A stretch of 64,000 nucleotides of DNA from Thiobacillus sp. 0-1251 (GCA_001899305.1 MKWL01000011.1:124001-188000), one strand, 5' to 3'. Positions 8,171 through 17,020 are shown, numbered from the stretch's first letter. The notes: a model not told the origin generated them from the sequence alone. A program made the numbers and translations.

Positions 8171-8275
8171 TCCTTTCCGCCATTATTCACAGCTTTTCAC
8201 AATTGCATATTTAATCAATACATTCAAAGCACTGCGATTCACAACATTCCATAACCAGCCGTTATTATTCATTCG

Positions 8276-8301
8276 AATATATGCTTAGAGGAATACTTAG
8301 A
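8276..8301. repeat. Subterminal direct repeat, left copy
   Basis: AATATATGCTTAG (8276-8288), six variable bases, ACTTAGA (8295-8301). The same arrangement occurs at 18024-18049 near the other end of element 1. AT-rich paired sites just inside the att repeats suit integrase arm-type or excisionase sites. The left copy lies directly before the integrase start. Confidence 0.6.
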
Positions 8302-8318
8302 TGAATGGATAATTTGAG

Positions 8319-9518
8319 ATGGCGAAGCAAATCGAAAAGCTGACGCCTGAGTTTGTCGCCACTGTGGACAAGCCCGGCATGTACCCGGACGGTCTTGGCT
8401 TGTATCTTCAGGTCAGTAAGTGGCAAACAAAGTCATGGCTGTTTCGCTACTCGCAAAACTACCGCCTGCGCTCACTCGGACTGGGCGCGTGCCACACCGT
8501 AACACTTACTGAAGCACGCAAGCGTGCAAAGCAGGCTCGCCAGCAGCTTCTGGACGGAAACGATCCAATCGACACCAAGCATGAGAAACGCCGGGCCGCG
8601 CTGGCGACGCGCGCAAGGATGATGACGTTTGATCAATGCGCGACAGCCTATATCGAGGCCCACAGACACGGCTGGAAAAACCCGAAGCACGCCGACCAGT
8701 GGACGAACACAATCAATACCTACGCATCGCCCACGATCGGCAGCCTGGCCGTCTCAGCGGTCGATACCGCGTTGGTGATGAAGGTGCTGCAGCCGATCTG
8801 GACGACGAAAACAGAAACCGCCACGCGGCTACGCGGCCGCATTGAGTCCATTCTCGGATGGGCGACCGTGAGCGGATACCGCAGCGGAGACAACCCCGCC
8901 CGCTGGCGTGGCCACCTCGATAACTTGCTTCCAAAACGCAGCAAGGTTGCGAAGGTTGCGCACCACCCTGCCCTGCCCTATTCGGAAATGGCCGGATTCA
9001 TCAAGCAATTGCGCGCGCAGGCTGGCGTGGCTGCGCTGGCACTGGAATTCACCATCCTGACCGCCACCCGCACCGGGGAGATTATCGGCGCGCGCTGGGA
9101 TGAGATCGACCTGGCCAGCAAAACTTTTACGATTCCATCCGAGCGCATGAAGGCAGAAAGGGAACATCGTGTTCCACTGTGCACCCGCGCCATCAAAATT
9201 TTGAAGGAACTACTACCGCTGGGCGGCGAGTTTGTTTTCCCTGGGCTCAAGCCCAAAAAACCATTGAGCAACATGGCGATGTTGAAAGTGCTGCAACGCA
9301 TGGGACGCGGCGATCTGACCGTGCATGGCTTCCGCTCTACCTTCCGCGACTGGGCGGCCGAGCGGACTGATTATCCGCACGAAATGGCCGAGATGGCCCT
9401 CGCCCACACCATCGACAACAAAGTCGAGGCCGCTTATCGCCGTGGCGACCTGTTCAAAAAACGAATTCGCATGATGCAGGACTGGCAGAAGCACTGCGAA
9501 ACAATATCGGCGCGATAA
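8319..9518 (+). CDS. int: P4-type tyrosine recombinase (integrase) of element 1
   Basis: 399 residues. The N-terminal DUF4102-like domain (KLTPEFVATVDKPGMYPDGLGLYLQV) is followed by a core-binding domain and a catalytic domain with Arg251 (TATRTGE), His336 and Arg339 (HGFR), His363 (LAHT) and the nucleophile Tyr373 (AAYRRGD). All catalytic residues are present. P4-type integrases recombine at the 3' ends of tRNA genes, matching the tRNA-Ser repeats that bound this element. The 220 bp upstream are AT-rich and carry the subterminal repeat. Confidence 0.95.
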   Translation: MAKQIEKLTPEFVATVDKPGMYPDGLGLYLQVSKWQTKSWLFRYSQNYRLRSLGLGACHTVTLTEARKRAKQARQQLLDGNDPIDTKHEKRRAALATRARMMTFDQCATAYIEAHRHGWKNPKHADQWTNTINTYASPTIGSLAVSAVDTALVMKVLQPIWTTKTETATRLRGRIESILGWATVSGYRSGDNPARWRGHLDNLLPKRSKVAKVAHHPALPYSEMAGFIKQLRAQAGVAALALEFTILTATRTGEIIGARWDEIDLASKTFTIPSERMKAEREHRVPLCTRAIKILKELLPLGGEFVFPGLKPKKPLSNMAMLKVLQRMGRGDLTVHGFRSTFRDWAAERTDYPHEMAEMALAHTIDNKVEAAYRRGDLFKKRIRMMQDWQKHCETISAR

Positions 9519-9556
9519 ATTTTTTTGCGGTCTGATCAATACCCGGAAAATCATTT

Positions 9557-9575
9557 ATTTTTGCAAAGCAAAAAT
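9557..9575. terminator. Symmetric AT-rich hairpin after the integrase gene
   Basis: ATTTTTGC (9557-9564), loop AAA, GCAAAAAT (9568-9575), about 40 nt past the integrase stop. It could end transcription on either strand, though the stem is low in GC; an operator is an alternative. Confidence 0.4.
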
Positions 9576-9697
9576 TTGATGGAACGCCCTACTGGCGTAG
9601 GTTTGCAGAGGCGCTGATACAAAGAATTTAGCCTGTGGTTAACCCCGAAAGTGTGAGTATTTGATTAGTGTTGGCACACCTTTTCAGGGAGTGTCAC

Positions 9698-9946
9698 ATG
9701 AATAAATTAGCCTTCACCATCGCGGAGTTTTGCGAAGCCTTCAAAATCAGCCGCGGCCGGCTTCATGAGTTGGATCAGGCCGGGCTGGGGCCGAAAACAT
9801 ACCGCATAGCATCCAGGCCATACGTCAGCATGAGTGCCGCGCACGAATGGCAGCAGCGCATGGAGTCGGGCGCGGCTGAGAACTTCAAACCGCTTCCGGC
9901 GAAGAATCCCGGCCGCCGCGGTCGTGTTCAAAGCGCGTCGGAATGA
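9698..9946 (+). CDS. Small AlpA/excisionase-like DNA-binding protein
   Basis: 82 residues beginning MNKLAFTIAEFCEAFKISRGRLHELDQAGLG, a MerR/AlpA-type helix-turn-helix at residues about 5-35, with a basic tail (KNPGRRGRV). Proteins of this kind act as excisionases or activators of the integrase in P4-like islands. CAGGGAG precedes the ATG. Position two genes into the element next to the integrase supports a control role. Confidence 0.65.
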   Translation: MNKLAFTIAEFCEAFKISRGRLHELDQAGLGPKTYRIASRPYVSMSAAHEWQQRMESGAAENFKPLPAKNPGRRGRVQSASE

Positions 9947-9991
9947 GCGCGCGAAACACAATACCCCTCCCCGCCTCAGTCGCGTGACACC

Positions 9992-10480
9992 GTGAGTGCT
10001 GCTGAACCATTGCACCACAGCAACCGGCTTGCGTGGCAAGCGCGGATGCAGCGAATTTGGCAGGCTGGCCGGGATGTCCAGCATGGCGTACGCCAGCTCG
10101 GGCAGCGGACACTCGTACCGGTCATGCGCGCCGGCGCGATGCGCAATTTGTGGGTGATCGAGGCAGACGGTCGCGCCCGCTTCCTAACGCCAGGCAAGAC
10201 CCGCGGGTGTTGCCACGTCATCGGGCAGCCTGGCGACCTGATCATCGTGGTCGCCGATTTTCATGATGCTGTCCGCTGGCACGATGAACTCGGCGTCGCG
10301 TGCGTGGTTGGCTTTGATGTCGAGAACATGTTGCACGTCATCCGGCGCATTTGGCTCGACCATAGTTCCGGGATCATCGTCCTGACCGAAGCATTCGACA
10401 GCCGCATTCAAATCGCCGTCCAGGCAGTGCGCGGCGCCTACCTTCGCTCAGACCTCACCGAGTGGGGAAGATGTTCATGA
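9992..10480 (+). CDS. Putative Toprim-like replication protein
   Basis: 162 residues, starting at a GTG, with LAWQARMQRIWQAG near the start, RNLWVIEADGRARFLTPGKTRG, GQPGDLIIVVADFHDAVRWHDELG and a FDVENMLHVIRRIW segment. The beta-strand plus ADFHDA pattern resembles the Toprim-like half of island primases, but the canonical zinc finger and full primase core are missing. It could be a degenerate primase or a stand-alone accessory. Its TGA overlaps the next start (ATGA), so the two are coupled. Confidence 0.4.
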   Translation: MSAAEPLHHSNRLAWQARMQRIWQAGRDVQHGVRQLGQRTLVPVMRAGAMRNLWVIEADGRARFLTPGKTRGCCHVIGQPGDLIIVVADFHDAVRWHDELGVACVVGFDVENMLHVIRRIWLDHSSGIIVLTEAFDSRIQIAVQAVRGAYLRSDLTEWGRCS

Positions 10481-11160
10481 GCGTGCGCGTTATGAGTCTG
10501 GTATGGGATGGATTTCCCCGTGGTGGCAGCGACAAGCTCGCCATGTTGGCGATGGCTGACTGGTGCAACGATCTTGGCGGAAGTCTTTATCCGTCAATTT
10601 CCGCCATTGCCAAAAAGATCGGCCGCACGGAAAAGCAGGCCAGGGTAATCATTCACCGCCTGATCGATGAGGGATGGATCGAAGTCGTCGGCAATGAGTT
10701 CGGGGGTGATCCGGGTCGGTCAAGGCGGTATCAGCTGATTGTCGAAAAGCTACGCCCTCCCGCTGGGGTTACCCCTCCCGCTGGGGTTACCCCTCCCGCT
10801 GGGGTTACCCCTCCCGCTGGGGTTACCCCTCCCGCTGTGGTTCGCGACCCCTCCCGCAGCGGTTCGCCGACCCCTCCCGTGGGGGTGAGCCAATCCACCA
10901 ATGAACCATCAGGATCCGCCATAAAAACACCGCGCGATGAATTCGACGCGCGATCTTTTCTGCTTAAAGCCGGCGTATCCGTCCGGATTGCCGACGACTG
11001 GCTCTCGCTATGCGAGACCCGAAAAGTGTCCATCACTCGTGCCGATCTGGTCAGCATCGATCGCGAGGCTGATCGGGCCGGGGTCACACTCGGCTATGCG
11101 CTGGGCGAACGCTGCCTCCCCTGCGGCTGGACTGATTTCAAGGCCGAGTGGGATGTATAG
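10477..11160 (+). CDS. Winged-helix replication-initiator-like protein (phage O-like) with PPAGVT repeats
   Basis: 227 residues from the ATG at 10477, which overlaps the preceding stop and has GGGGAAG 8 nt upstream. Residues about 20-75 form a winged helix (LAMADWCNDLGGSLYPSISAIAKKIG, RTEKQARVIIHRLIDEGWIEVVG) like the N-termini of phage O-type initiators. Residues about 95-120 are four copies of PPAGVT plus decayed copies. The C-terminal part (FLLKAGVSVRIADDWLSLCETRK) is unknown. As in lambda O, tandem 18-bp repeats lie inside the gene, so it may carry its own origin. Function is inferred. Confidence 0.6.
   Translation: MSVRVMSLVWDGFPRGGSDKLAMLAMADWCNDLGGSLYPSISAIAKKIGRTEKQARVIIHRLIDEGWIEVVGNEFGGDPGRSRRYQLIVEKLRPPAGVTPPAGVTPPAGVTPPAGVTPPAVVRDPSRSGSPTPPVGVSQSTNEPSGSAIKTPRDEFDARSFLLKAGVSVRIADDWLSLCETRKVSITRADLVSIDREADRAGVTLGYALGERCLPCGWTDFKAEWDV
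10755..10842 (+). repeat. Tandem 18-bp iteron-like repeats inside the O-like gene
   Basis: Four perfect head-to-tail copies of CCCTCCCGCTGGGGTTAC (10755-10826) and a partial fifth (10827-10842). Each junction contains the odd palindrome GGGGT-T-ACCCC (four copies, 18 bp apart). Degenerate copies continue to about 10890. Each unit encodes six residues, so the frame is kept. Confidence 0.85.
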
Positions 11161-11277
11161 AGGGGGGGGCGGTAGGTACTTCCGGAGACCCCCAGCATAC
11201 GGGTCAGCGACTCGCGAAAAATCTCTAGTCATGGCGTGTTTGCTAGGGGGTTATGACATGTTTCGAGGGGAAAGTCA

Positions 11278-11922
11278 TTGACTACTCACCAGAAGAACCA
11301 CGAAACCCTTGCCAGAGCAGCATCTGGCGACCCTGAAGCCGCAAGCGCGGCCGTTGGAATTCTGCTGCGCGGTATCCGCACTTATTTCCAGTGTGGAGGG
11401 CAAATTGACCTGGCGCGCTGCTGCGGGTTGCCGTCACCTACAGCCCGCCGCAAGTTCGATTTGCTGAATCGTGATTTGTGGCTGTGCGCAGCGGCCAGAC
11501 AGATCGAAGCGGATACGCCATGGGATAGGTCTGTCGCGCTGGGGCTGGAGTTGCGGAAATTTACAACGCGCATCTGGCCTGCATGGCAAGGTAAAGCCGA
11601 CCCGCCCCCCGGTGCATCGAAGTTGCACACCTGTCTGTTTCGCGCGGTATTGGCGACACCCGAGAAGATCCCAACCACCACCCGGCATCTGCATCGCATC
11701 GTTGGCGAAGCCGAAGCCAGCACGCAAAGGAGCTTGCACATGAAAACCATGGAAGTCATTGAAAGCGAGGCCAGCCTTGAATGGATGGCGTCGAGCTGGC
11801 TACGCGAAGAGTTCACAAGCCTGGAGGTCTATCTCGCATTTCGGCGCGCTGAAGCAAAGGGCCGGTTCAACTATGCCAGTGACAAAAACACGCCGTGCAA
11901 TGTCACGGGCCAGCAACCATGA
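11278..11922 (+). CDS. Unknown element protein, related to the 56206-56607 product
   Basis: 214 residues from a TTG with GAGGGGAAA upstream. Residues about 15-105 resemble most of the element 2 protein at 56206: a GDPEAASAAVGILLRGIR helix, a GLPSPTARRKFDLL segment, then WDRSVALGLELRKFTTRIWPAW. The C-terminal 40 residues (REEFTSLEVYLAFRRAEAKGRF) match a module in the next gene. No enzyme motif is visible. Being in both elements, it may be a core function such as regulation of packaging or replication; this is inference. Confidence 0.6.
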   Translation: MTTHQKNHETLARAASGDPEAASAAVGILLRGIRTYFQCGGQIDLARCCGLPSPTARRKFDLLNRDLWLCAAARQIEADTPWDRSVALGLELRKFTTRIWPAWQGKADPPPGASKLHTCLFRAVLATPEKIPTTTRHLHRIVGEAEASTQRSLHMKTMEVIESEASLEWMASSWLREEFTSLEVYLAFRRAEAKGRFNYASDKNTPCNVTGQQP

Positions 11923-11944
11923 TGTGATCAAAGGAGAGGCAACC

Positions 11945-12337
11945 ATGATGAACACTGACCAGGTACGAGCACAAGCCGCCCGCGAATTCGATTCGCGCCC
12001 CGCATTGGCTGAGGAGTTTTCGAGCAAAGAAGTCTATGTTGCCTTCAAGGCAGCCGAGGCCCGCGGCGCTTTCCGCATTTTCAGCAAACCGACCACAACG
12101 GCCCGCATTTTCAGCAAACCGGCCGCAACGGCCGCACCTGCCGCGCGCTCGAGCGCAGGTGTATCCAAGGCGCCGACCGGCACCATGTCGGTGCTTGATG
12201 CCATGGATGAGTTCAAGAGCGGCCGCCAAAGCTACTACCGGACCGATCTTGTCGCGCATGTGGCAAGCCGGACTGGCATGAGCCTTCACGATGCGTCTGA
12301 GGCAATTAAAGACACGGTGACGGGACATGGCCGATAA
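11945..12337 (+). CDS. Unknown protein with shared EEF-EVY-AF-AEA module and internal duplication
   Basis: 130 residues from the ATG at 11945, with AGGAGAGG upstream. Residues about 18-45 (LAEEFSSKEVYVAFKAAEARGAF) repeat the module at the end of the preceding protein. Next comes an internal duplication, ARIFSKPTTT / ARIFSKPAAT, and a low-complexity Ala-rich linker. The C-terminal domain (YRTDLVAHVASRTGMSLHDASEAIKDTV) is helical. No known function. Its end overlaps the tape-measure start by 11 nt. Confidence 0.6.
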   Translation: MMNTDQVRAQAAREFDSRPALAEEFSSKEVYVAFKAAEARGAFRIFSKPTTTARIFSKPAATAAPAARSSAGVSKAPTGTMSVLDAMDEFKSGRQSYYRTDLVAHVASRTGMSLHDASEAIKDTVTGHGR

Positions 12338-14813
12338 GAAACTGCGGTTCGACATAGAGGCCAACAGTGACGCCGCGCGGCGCGCGGTGGCCGATTTGCG
12401 GCGCGAATTCGACGCCACGCTGGCCGCGCTGAAAAAACAGCAGGGCGATATTGCGATTTTCAAGGCGGCGCAGCGAGATGCTGCCGCGCTTGAAAAACAG
12501 ATCAAGTCTCTGGGCAGGGCGGGCGGCGATACCACGGCGCTTAATGCCGCACTGGCGGCCCAGCGCGCCACGCTGGCGCAACTGTCCGCCTCATTGCAGC
12601 GGGCTGGCATTGATACCAATTCGCTGACCGCTGCGCAGGCCAGGCTTCGCGGGCAGGTCGAGCAGGTCAAACGGAATTTCGCCTCACAGGCGCAATCGGT
12701 AAACGATGAACTCGGCAATGTCGAGAAGCGATCGGCGGGCGTGGGCACCGCGCTGTCGGGCTTGTTCTCAAAGCTCGCATTCCAGCTTGGCGCCGTTCTC
12801 AGTGTCGGGAAAATCGCCGCGATGGCGGACGAATACAACAATTTGCAGGCCCGCCTGAAACTGGCCAGCCGCAACTCGGATGAGTTCGCCGCCGCGAATA
12901 CGGACGTCGTGCAGATTTCATCTGCAGCCCGTGTTCCGCTGGCACAGACCGCCGAGCTTTACGTGCGGATTGCCAGCAGTGTGAAAGACCTCGCCGTCTC
13001 GCAACGGGACGTTGCCGGCGTGACCGAGGCGGTTGCGCTGTCACTGAAACTATCCGGGGCCAGTGCGGCGGAATCCGCGGCTGCAATGCTCCAATTTTCA
13101 CAGGCTGTTGCGTCTGGCGTGCTGCGCGGCGATGAATTCAACTCGGTCAATGAGGCCGCGCCCCGGCTGCTGCAGGGTCTCGCTAGGTCGCTTGGCGTGC
13201 CAGTCGGTCAGCTGCGCGCAATGGCCCAGGCCGGCCAGCTTACCCGTGATGTTTTGATAGACGGCCTGTTGAAGGAACTGCCAACCCTGCGCAAAGAGGC
13301 CGCAAGCCTGCCGGATACCATCGGCAGCACGTTCACCAATCTGGGTAACAAGTTGCGCATTGTTGTCGGCCAGTTCGACCAGGCCACAGCCGCCAGCAAA
13401 GGTCTATCTGGCGTCATCAACGCGATCGGTACCACGGGAATCGAAACGTTGGCTGTTGTCGGTGCCAACGTCGTTTTTGTGTTCAAGGGAATCGGCGGCG
13501 AAATCGGCGGGATCGCCGCCCAACTCGTCGCGCTTGCCCATCTCGATTTCAAGGGATTCAAGTTCATCGGCGACTCGATGAAGAAGGATGCCGAAGAAGC
13601 ACGCCGGGAGCTCGATGCATTCGAAAAACGGGTACTCGAAGGCGGAAAGGCCGTCGTCAATTCGGCAGAAAAAACGACGCAGGCCACAGCGGCGGCGACA
13701 GTTGCCGTGGCTGCGTCGGTCAAGCAGCAGACCAAGGATCGCAAGGAAGCGGTGGGCGAGCAGATCAAGGATGCCGAGCGCCTGCGCGACGCGCTGATCG
13801 GCGCCTATGCCGATTCGCTGAAAACCGAAAAGGATTACCTGGCGCAGGCCAAAAAGCTGCGGGCGGAAGCGACGGCAACGCCGCGCGACAGATCAGTGGA
13901 AGGCCAGGCCGGCGCCACGCTCGGGCTGATTGCGGCCGAACAAAAGTTGCAGAACATTCGCGGCACCGGCTCGCTGGAAGAGGTACGCGCGCAGGTTGCT
14001 CTGGTGCAGCAGCTCGCCGCCGGTCTCGACGACCAGGCGCGCGCGACTGAAGCAGTCAACCGCGCCAAGCTGGCCGAGGCTGCTGCGCTTGAGCGCGCCG
14101 CAGCCGGCGAGGCTGAACAACAGGCAGCAATCACGAAACAACAGACGCTTAACGACGAACGCATCGGGCAACTCCAGGGCATTCTGAAGGCGCTGGAGGG
14201 TGGCAAGACCGTGACGCTCGACGCCAATGTCGAAGAGGCGCGCGTCGCGGTCGATCAGGTGAAGGAGTTGTGGGATGCGATCCAGGACAAGGCCGTGACG
14301 CTCACGATCAACCAGACCGGCACGGCCGCCGCGCTGCCCGCCAAGGCATCGGGCGGACTACTCCAGGGGCCTGGCACCGGCACCAGCGACGACATCCTGG
14401 CGCGGGTCTCAAACGGCGAATATGTGTTGCGCGCGGCGGCGGTGAAGAAGATCGGTCTTGCCCGCCTCAACCACATGAATCTCTACGGAAGTCTCCCCCG
14501 GTTTGCCGAAGGCGGTTTGGTCGAAGCCGCGCGCCGAGTGGTGGACAAGCAACGCGTCGACATCGCGGCAGCCGTCGACGCTGCTCGGGCTCGGTACAAC
14601 CCGCCTAAATTCGCCGGCGGTGGTCTCATTGCCTCCGCAGTTGGCAGCTTGCCGCGCCCTGCCGACTCTGGTGGCGCTGGTGGCAATGGCCAAGTGCTGA
14701 ACCTCACCCTGCCCGGCGTCGGCACGTTCGAGACACGCGCCAGCAGCGCCGTGGCCGCGGAACTTGAGCGCGCGGTGCGGATGGAAGCGCTTAAACATGG
14801 CAGGAGGGTTTGA
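12327..14813 (+). CDS. Phage tail tape-measure protein (element 1)
   Basis: 828 residues. An N-terminal coiled region is followed by the tape-measure core at about 160-340 (FSKLAFQLGAVLSVGKIAAMADEYNNLQ, SAARVPLAQTAELYVRIASS, SGVLRGDEFNSVNEAAPRLLQGLARSLG), matching the family named tape_meas_nterm. Long Ala/Lys-rich coiled coils fill about 400-650. The end has ASGGLLQGPGTGTSDDILARVSNGEYVL, usual for these proteins. In phages the length sets tail length, and tail-tube, chaperone and tip genes flank it; none is present here. Confidence 0.92.
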   Translation: MADKKLRFDIEANSDAARRAVADLRREFDATLAALKKQQGDIAIFKAAQRDAAALEKQIKSLGRAGGDTTALNAALAAQRATLAQLSASLQRAGIDTNSLTAAQARLRGQVEQVKRNFASQAQSVNDELGNVEKRSAGVGTALSGLFSKLAFQLGAVLSVGKIAAMADEYNNLQARLKLASRNSDEFAAANTDVVQISSAARVPLAQTAELYVRIASSVKDLAVSQRDVAGVTEAVALSLKLSGASAAESAAAMLQFSQAVASGVLRGDEFNSVNEAAPRLLQGLARSLGVPVGQLRAMAQAGQLTRDVLIDGLLKELPTLRKEAASLPDTIGSTFTNLGNKLRIVVGQFDQATAASKGLSGVINAIGTTGIETLAVVGANVVFVFKGIGGEIGGIAAQLVALAHLDFKGFKFIGDSMKKDAEEARRELDAFEKRVLEGGKAVVNSAEKTTQATAAATVAVAASVKQQTKDRKEAVGEQIKDAERLRDALIGAYADSLKTEKDYLAQAKKLRAEATATPRDRSVEGQAGATLGLIAAEQKLQNIRGTGSLEEVRAQVALVQQLAAGLDDQARATEAVNRAKLAEAAALERAAAGEAEQQAAITKQQTLNDERIGQLQGILKALEGGKTVTLDANVEEARVAVDQVKELWDAIQDKAVTLTINQTGTAAALPAKASGGLLQGPGTGTSDDILARVSNGEYVLRAAAVKKIGLARLNHMNLYGSLPRFAEGGLVEAARRVVDKQRVDIAAAVDAARARYNPPKFAGGGLIASAVGSLPRPADSGGAGGNGQVLNLTLPGVGTFETRASSAVAAELERAVRMEALKHGRRV

Positions 14814-14814
14814 T

Positions 14815-15765
14815 ATGGGTGCGCAATCGATCACCGAAAAAGGCGTAAAGGGCGAGTTCTTCTCCGCGTTGGAACGCAGCCTCGCCGGGCATTGGGTTAG
14901 CGATTTGGCACTGGCCACCGGCAGCGACCAGGCTTTAGAACAGCACGTCTGGATCTGGGGCGAGCCCATGCGCGAATGGGTAGCGGGGCGTTTTGCCAGG
15001 GCCGCCCGTGAGGACGGGATAGGCATTCGAAACCGCACGTTTGAGGGAACGATCGAGGCGTTTCTGGATGAAATCCGCCGCGACAAGACCAGCCAAGTGA
15101 TGCTGCGCGTGCGTGATCTCTCGGCGCGATCGGTTGAGCTTTGGGCGAAGATGATCGCGGAACTGGTCAGTGCTGGCGAGACTGAAACCTGCTACGACGG
15201 GCAGCCATTCTTCAACCCCGCGCATGTGCGGCAGCAGACTGGCCTCGACGCTAACCCGCAGTCGAATCGGTTTACCTCACCAGCAGCATCCCCGACAGCG
15301 CCCACTGGCGAAGAGATATTGGCCGCTGTGTGGGTAGGCATCCAGGCCATCCTGACCGTCGTCGACTATGACCTGGAGCATATGAACCTGGGGGCTACGC
15401 GCTTCACCGTGTTCATGCCTGCTGGTTATGCGGCCGCCGCTGGCCGTGCATTCAACTGCCCGGCGCTGATCCGGCGCGAAGGGCGCATTGTTGACGTGCA
15501 GGCGTCGCTCGGCGGCGGAATCATTGTGCGGTTGGTCCCGATGCCCAGCACGTGGCTTGGCTGGACCGACCGGATTGCGGTTTTCAGGGCAGACGGCGAT
15601 ACCGCCAAGGCTTTCATCCGCCAGGAGGAGCACATAACGATTTCAGAATCTCCCGCCGGTGGTCAGACTGCCTTTAACGAAGACAAGCGGTTGTATGGAG
15701 TCAGTTCCAGCCGTGGCGTCGGTTTCGGTCTTTGGGAGCATGCCGCTCTCGTACAGTTCACTTGA
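14815..15765 (+). CDS. Mu gpT-like major head (capsid) protein
   Basis: 316 residues from the ATG at 14815, with CAGGAGG upstream, directly after the tape-measure stop. The block HVWIWGEPMREWVAGR, the FEGTIEAFLDEIRRDK segment and CYDGQPFFNPAH match the Mu-like head subunit gpT family (HK97-type fold). It lacks the usual partners: no portal (gp29-like), protease/scaffold (gpI) or terminase gene is in the element. It may form a small shell, be incorporated into a helper's capsid, or interfere with its assembly. Confidence 0.82.
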   Translation: MGAQSITEKGVKGEFFSALERSLAGHWVSDLALATGSDQALEQHVWIWGEPMREWVAGRFARAAREDGIGIRNRTFEGTIEAFLDEIRRDKTSQVMLRVRDLSARSVELWAKMIAELVSAGETETCYDGQPFFNPAHVRQQTGLDANPQSNRFTSPAASPTAPTGEEILAAVWVGIQAILTVVDYDLEHMNLGATRFTVFMPAGYAAAAGRAFNCPALIRREGRIVDVQASLGGGIIVRLVPMPSTWLGWTDRIAVFRADGDTAKAFIRQEEHITISESPAGGQTAFNEDKRLYGVSSSRGVGFGLWEHAALVQFT

Positions 15766-15779
15766 TGGAGGTAGAAAAA

Positions 15780-16286
15780 ATGAGTCTGTTTGATTTTTCT
15801 GGCATTAAAAAATTGCTGGGCGACGCCGGCGCAATGATCCGATCCAAGCGTGCGGAGCTCGAATCCCTGAAGCGTGAGCGGGACATTCTCGCCGCCGCGC
15901 CGCTCTCGAAAGAGGATACGGTTAAGGCCATGCACCGCCGCATCGATGAAGAGGGCGCACGGCACATGGCGACGCTTTCTGCAACGGTTCGGCAGCTTGC
16001 CCTTGGCGGAAATCCTGACCGCATCGATATGCCTATCCTTGCCACGACGAAACCGGACTACATGCCTACTCCGCTCTCAATGGAGGCCGGCATGTGCCTC
16101 GCGTTTGCCGATCAAATGAAAGCCGCCGCAAGCCGAATCGTCGAGGCCATGTCATGGCCGGAACACGCAATGGACCACCGCGATAAAGTCGATCGCTTGG
16201 CCAAACTCGACGCCAAGATTGCGGCCGTTGAGAACGACGTTCGCGGCATGGTTCAATCTGCCCGCGGCGCCGGCCTGAATTTTTGA
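15780..16286 (+). CDS. Unknown coiled-coil protein
   Basis: 168 residues from the ATG at 15780, preceded by GGAGG. Residues about 20-40 (IRSKRAELESLKRERDILAA) and the C-terminal third (DRLAKLDAKIAAVENDVRGMV) are strongly helical with heptad spacing, suggesting a rod-like or scaffolding protein. It follows the capsid gene at once, where head-assembly or head-tail adaptor genes usually sit, but it matches no adaptor I recognise. Confidence 0.6.
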   Translation: MSLFDFSGIKKLLGDAGAMIRSKRAELESLKRERDILAAAPLSKEDTVKAMHRRIDEEGARHMATLSATVRQLALGGNPDRIDMPILATTKPDYMPTPLSMEAGMCLAFADQMKAAASRIVEAMSWPEHAMDHRDKVDRLAKLDAKIAAVENDVRGMVQSARGAGLNF

Positions 16287-16300
16287 TTGGGAGAAACCGC

Positions 16301-16579
16301 ATGTACTTTGATGGATACACACCGAAAAAAGCAATGCAGGATGTTTTTCAATTCCTGGCCTATCGCGTTCATAACCCCGAGGCTGAAATCACCGACGAAC
16401 TGATCGACGCCGAGACCCGCCTGCAGGACTTGAATGCCGTGGAGTTGCTCGACGCCGTGGGCGGCGCCTTGCGTTCAGGGATTGCCCCGGGCATTGCTCG
16501 GGCCGGCTCGAAAGTGAAAAATCCGTTCGAGGATGATCGCGGCCGGATCCCCGGTATGGCCCTGCGAAAACCTGATTGA
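16301..16579 (+). CDS. Unknown small protein
   Basis: 92 residues from the ATG at 16301, with GGGAGAAA upstream. It contains a helical N-terminal half (KKAMQDVFQFLAYRVHNPEAEITDELIDAETRL) and a glycine-rich, basic end. It is the last gene of the element's rightward structural operon; two terminator-like hairpins follow. Function unknown. Confidence 0.55.
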   Translation: MYFDGYTPKKAMQDVFQFLAYRVHNPEAEITDELIDAETRLQDLNAVELLDAVGGALRSGIAPGIARAGSKVKNPFEDDRGRIPGMALRKPD

Positions 16580-16786
16580 TTTAGCGAGCGGCGGGGAGAG
16601 AGCGCCGCCATACTCACCGCTCGCTGGTTTATGAGGGCTTCCATATTCTGGGAACCTCGTCAACCACCTCGCCTATGGCGGCGCACAGGCGTGTCTGCTC
16701 TCGGGGAGTTCTTTCCTTCCACCAGAGGACAATCTTTCACGTGGTCCCGTCTGCGCGCCCGGATGAAAGGCGTAGTACCGGTAGGA

Positions 16787-16815
16787 AAAGGCCAGGCTAA
16801 GTGTCTGGCCTTTTT
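16787..16815 (+). terminator. Rho-independent terminator
   Basis: AAGGCCAG (16789-16796), 8-nt loop, CTGGCCTTTTT: an 8-bp GC-rich stem followed by a T run. It ends the element 1 structural operon. Confidence 0.75.
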
Positions 16816-16831
16816 CATGCGCGCCGCTAGT

Positions 16832-16925
16832 TGAAAAACCGCCCCGCCAGAATTGCCGTGGCGCGGTTTTTTTCGGTCGGTTGTGCCCATGGCTTATGCA
16901 GCGTAAAAAAACCCGGCGCGCGGCT
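16832..16925 (+). repeat. Duplicated non-coding block, left copy (also terminator-like)
   Basis: Contains CCGCCAGAAT, CCGTGGCGCGGTT, CCCATG and AACCCGGCGCGCG in the same order as 17551-17642, on the other side of the membrane-protein gene. Within it, AAAACCGC pairs with GCGGTTTT followed by more T, giving a second terminator at about 16833-16873. Confidence 0.65.
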
Positions 16926-17020
16926 AGCGAGTTGCTGATCGTCGACGCAGTGTCGGCCCCTCGGGCGGCCAAATAGCCGTATAGTTCTCGAGCGACCAAA
17001 AAAACTACCAGGGAGAGACC

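Larger units (their letters stand above)
16580..17020. other. 441-bp non-coding stretch with terminators
   Basis: Past the last structural-operon gene this gap holds two hairpins with T runs (16787-16815 and about 16833-16873) and the first copy of a duplicated block (16832-16925). No gene with a convincing ribosome site was seen. The last 20 bases (CAGGGAGAGACC before 17021) are the ribosome site of the next gene. Confidence 0.6.

Noticed and set aside
10755-10890. Tandem repeats considered as a CRISPR array
   Set aside because: Units are 18 bp, contiguous and without spacers, and keep the reading frame. No cas genes nearby.
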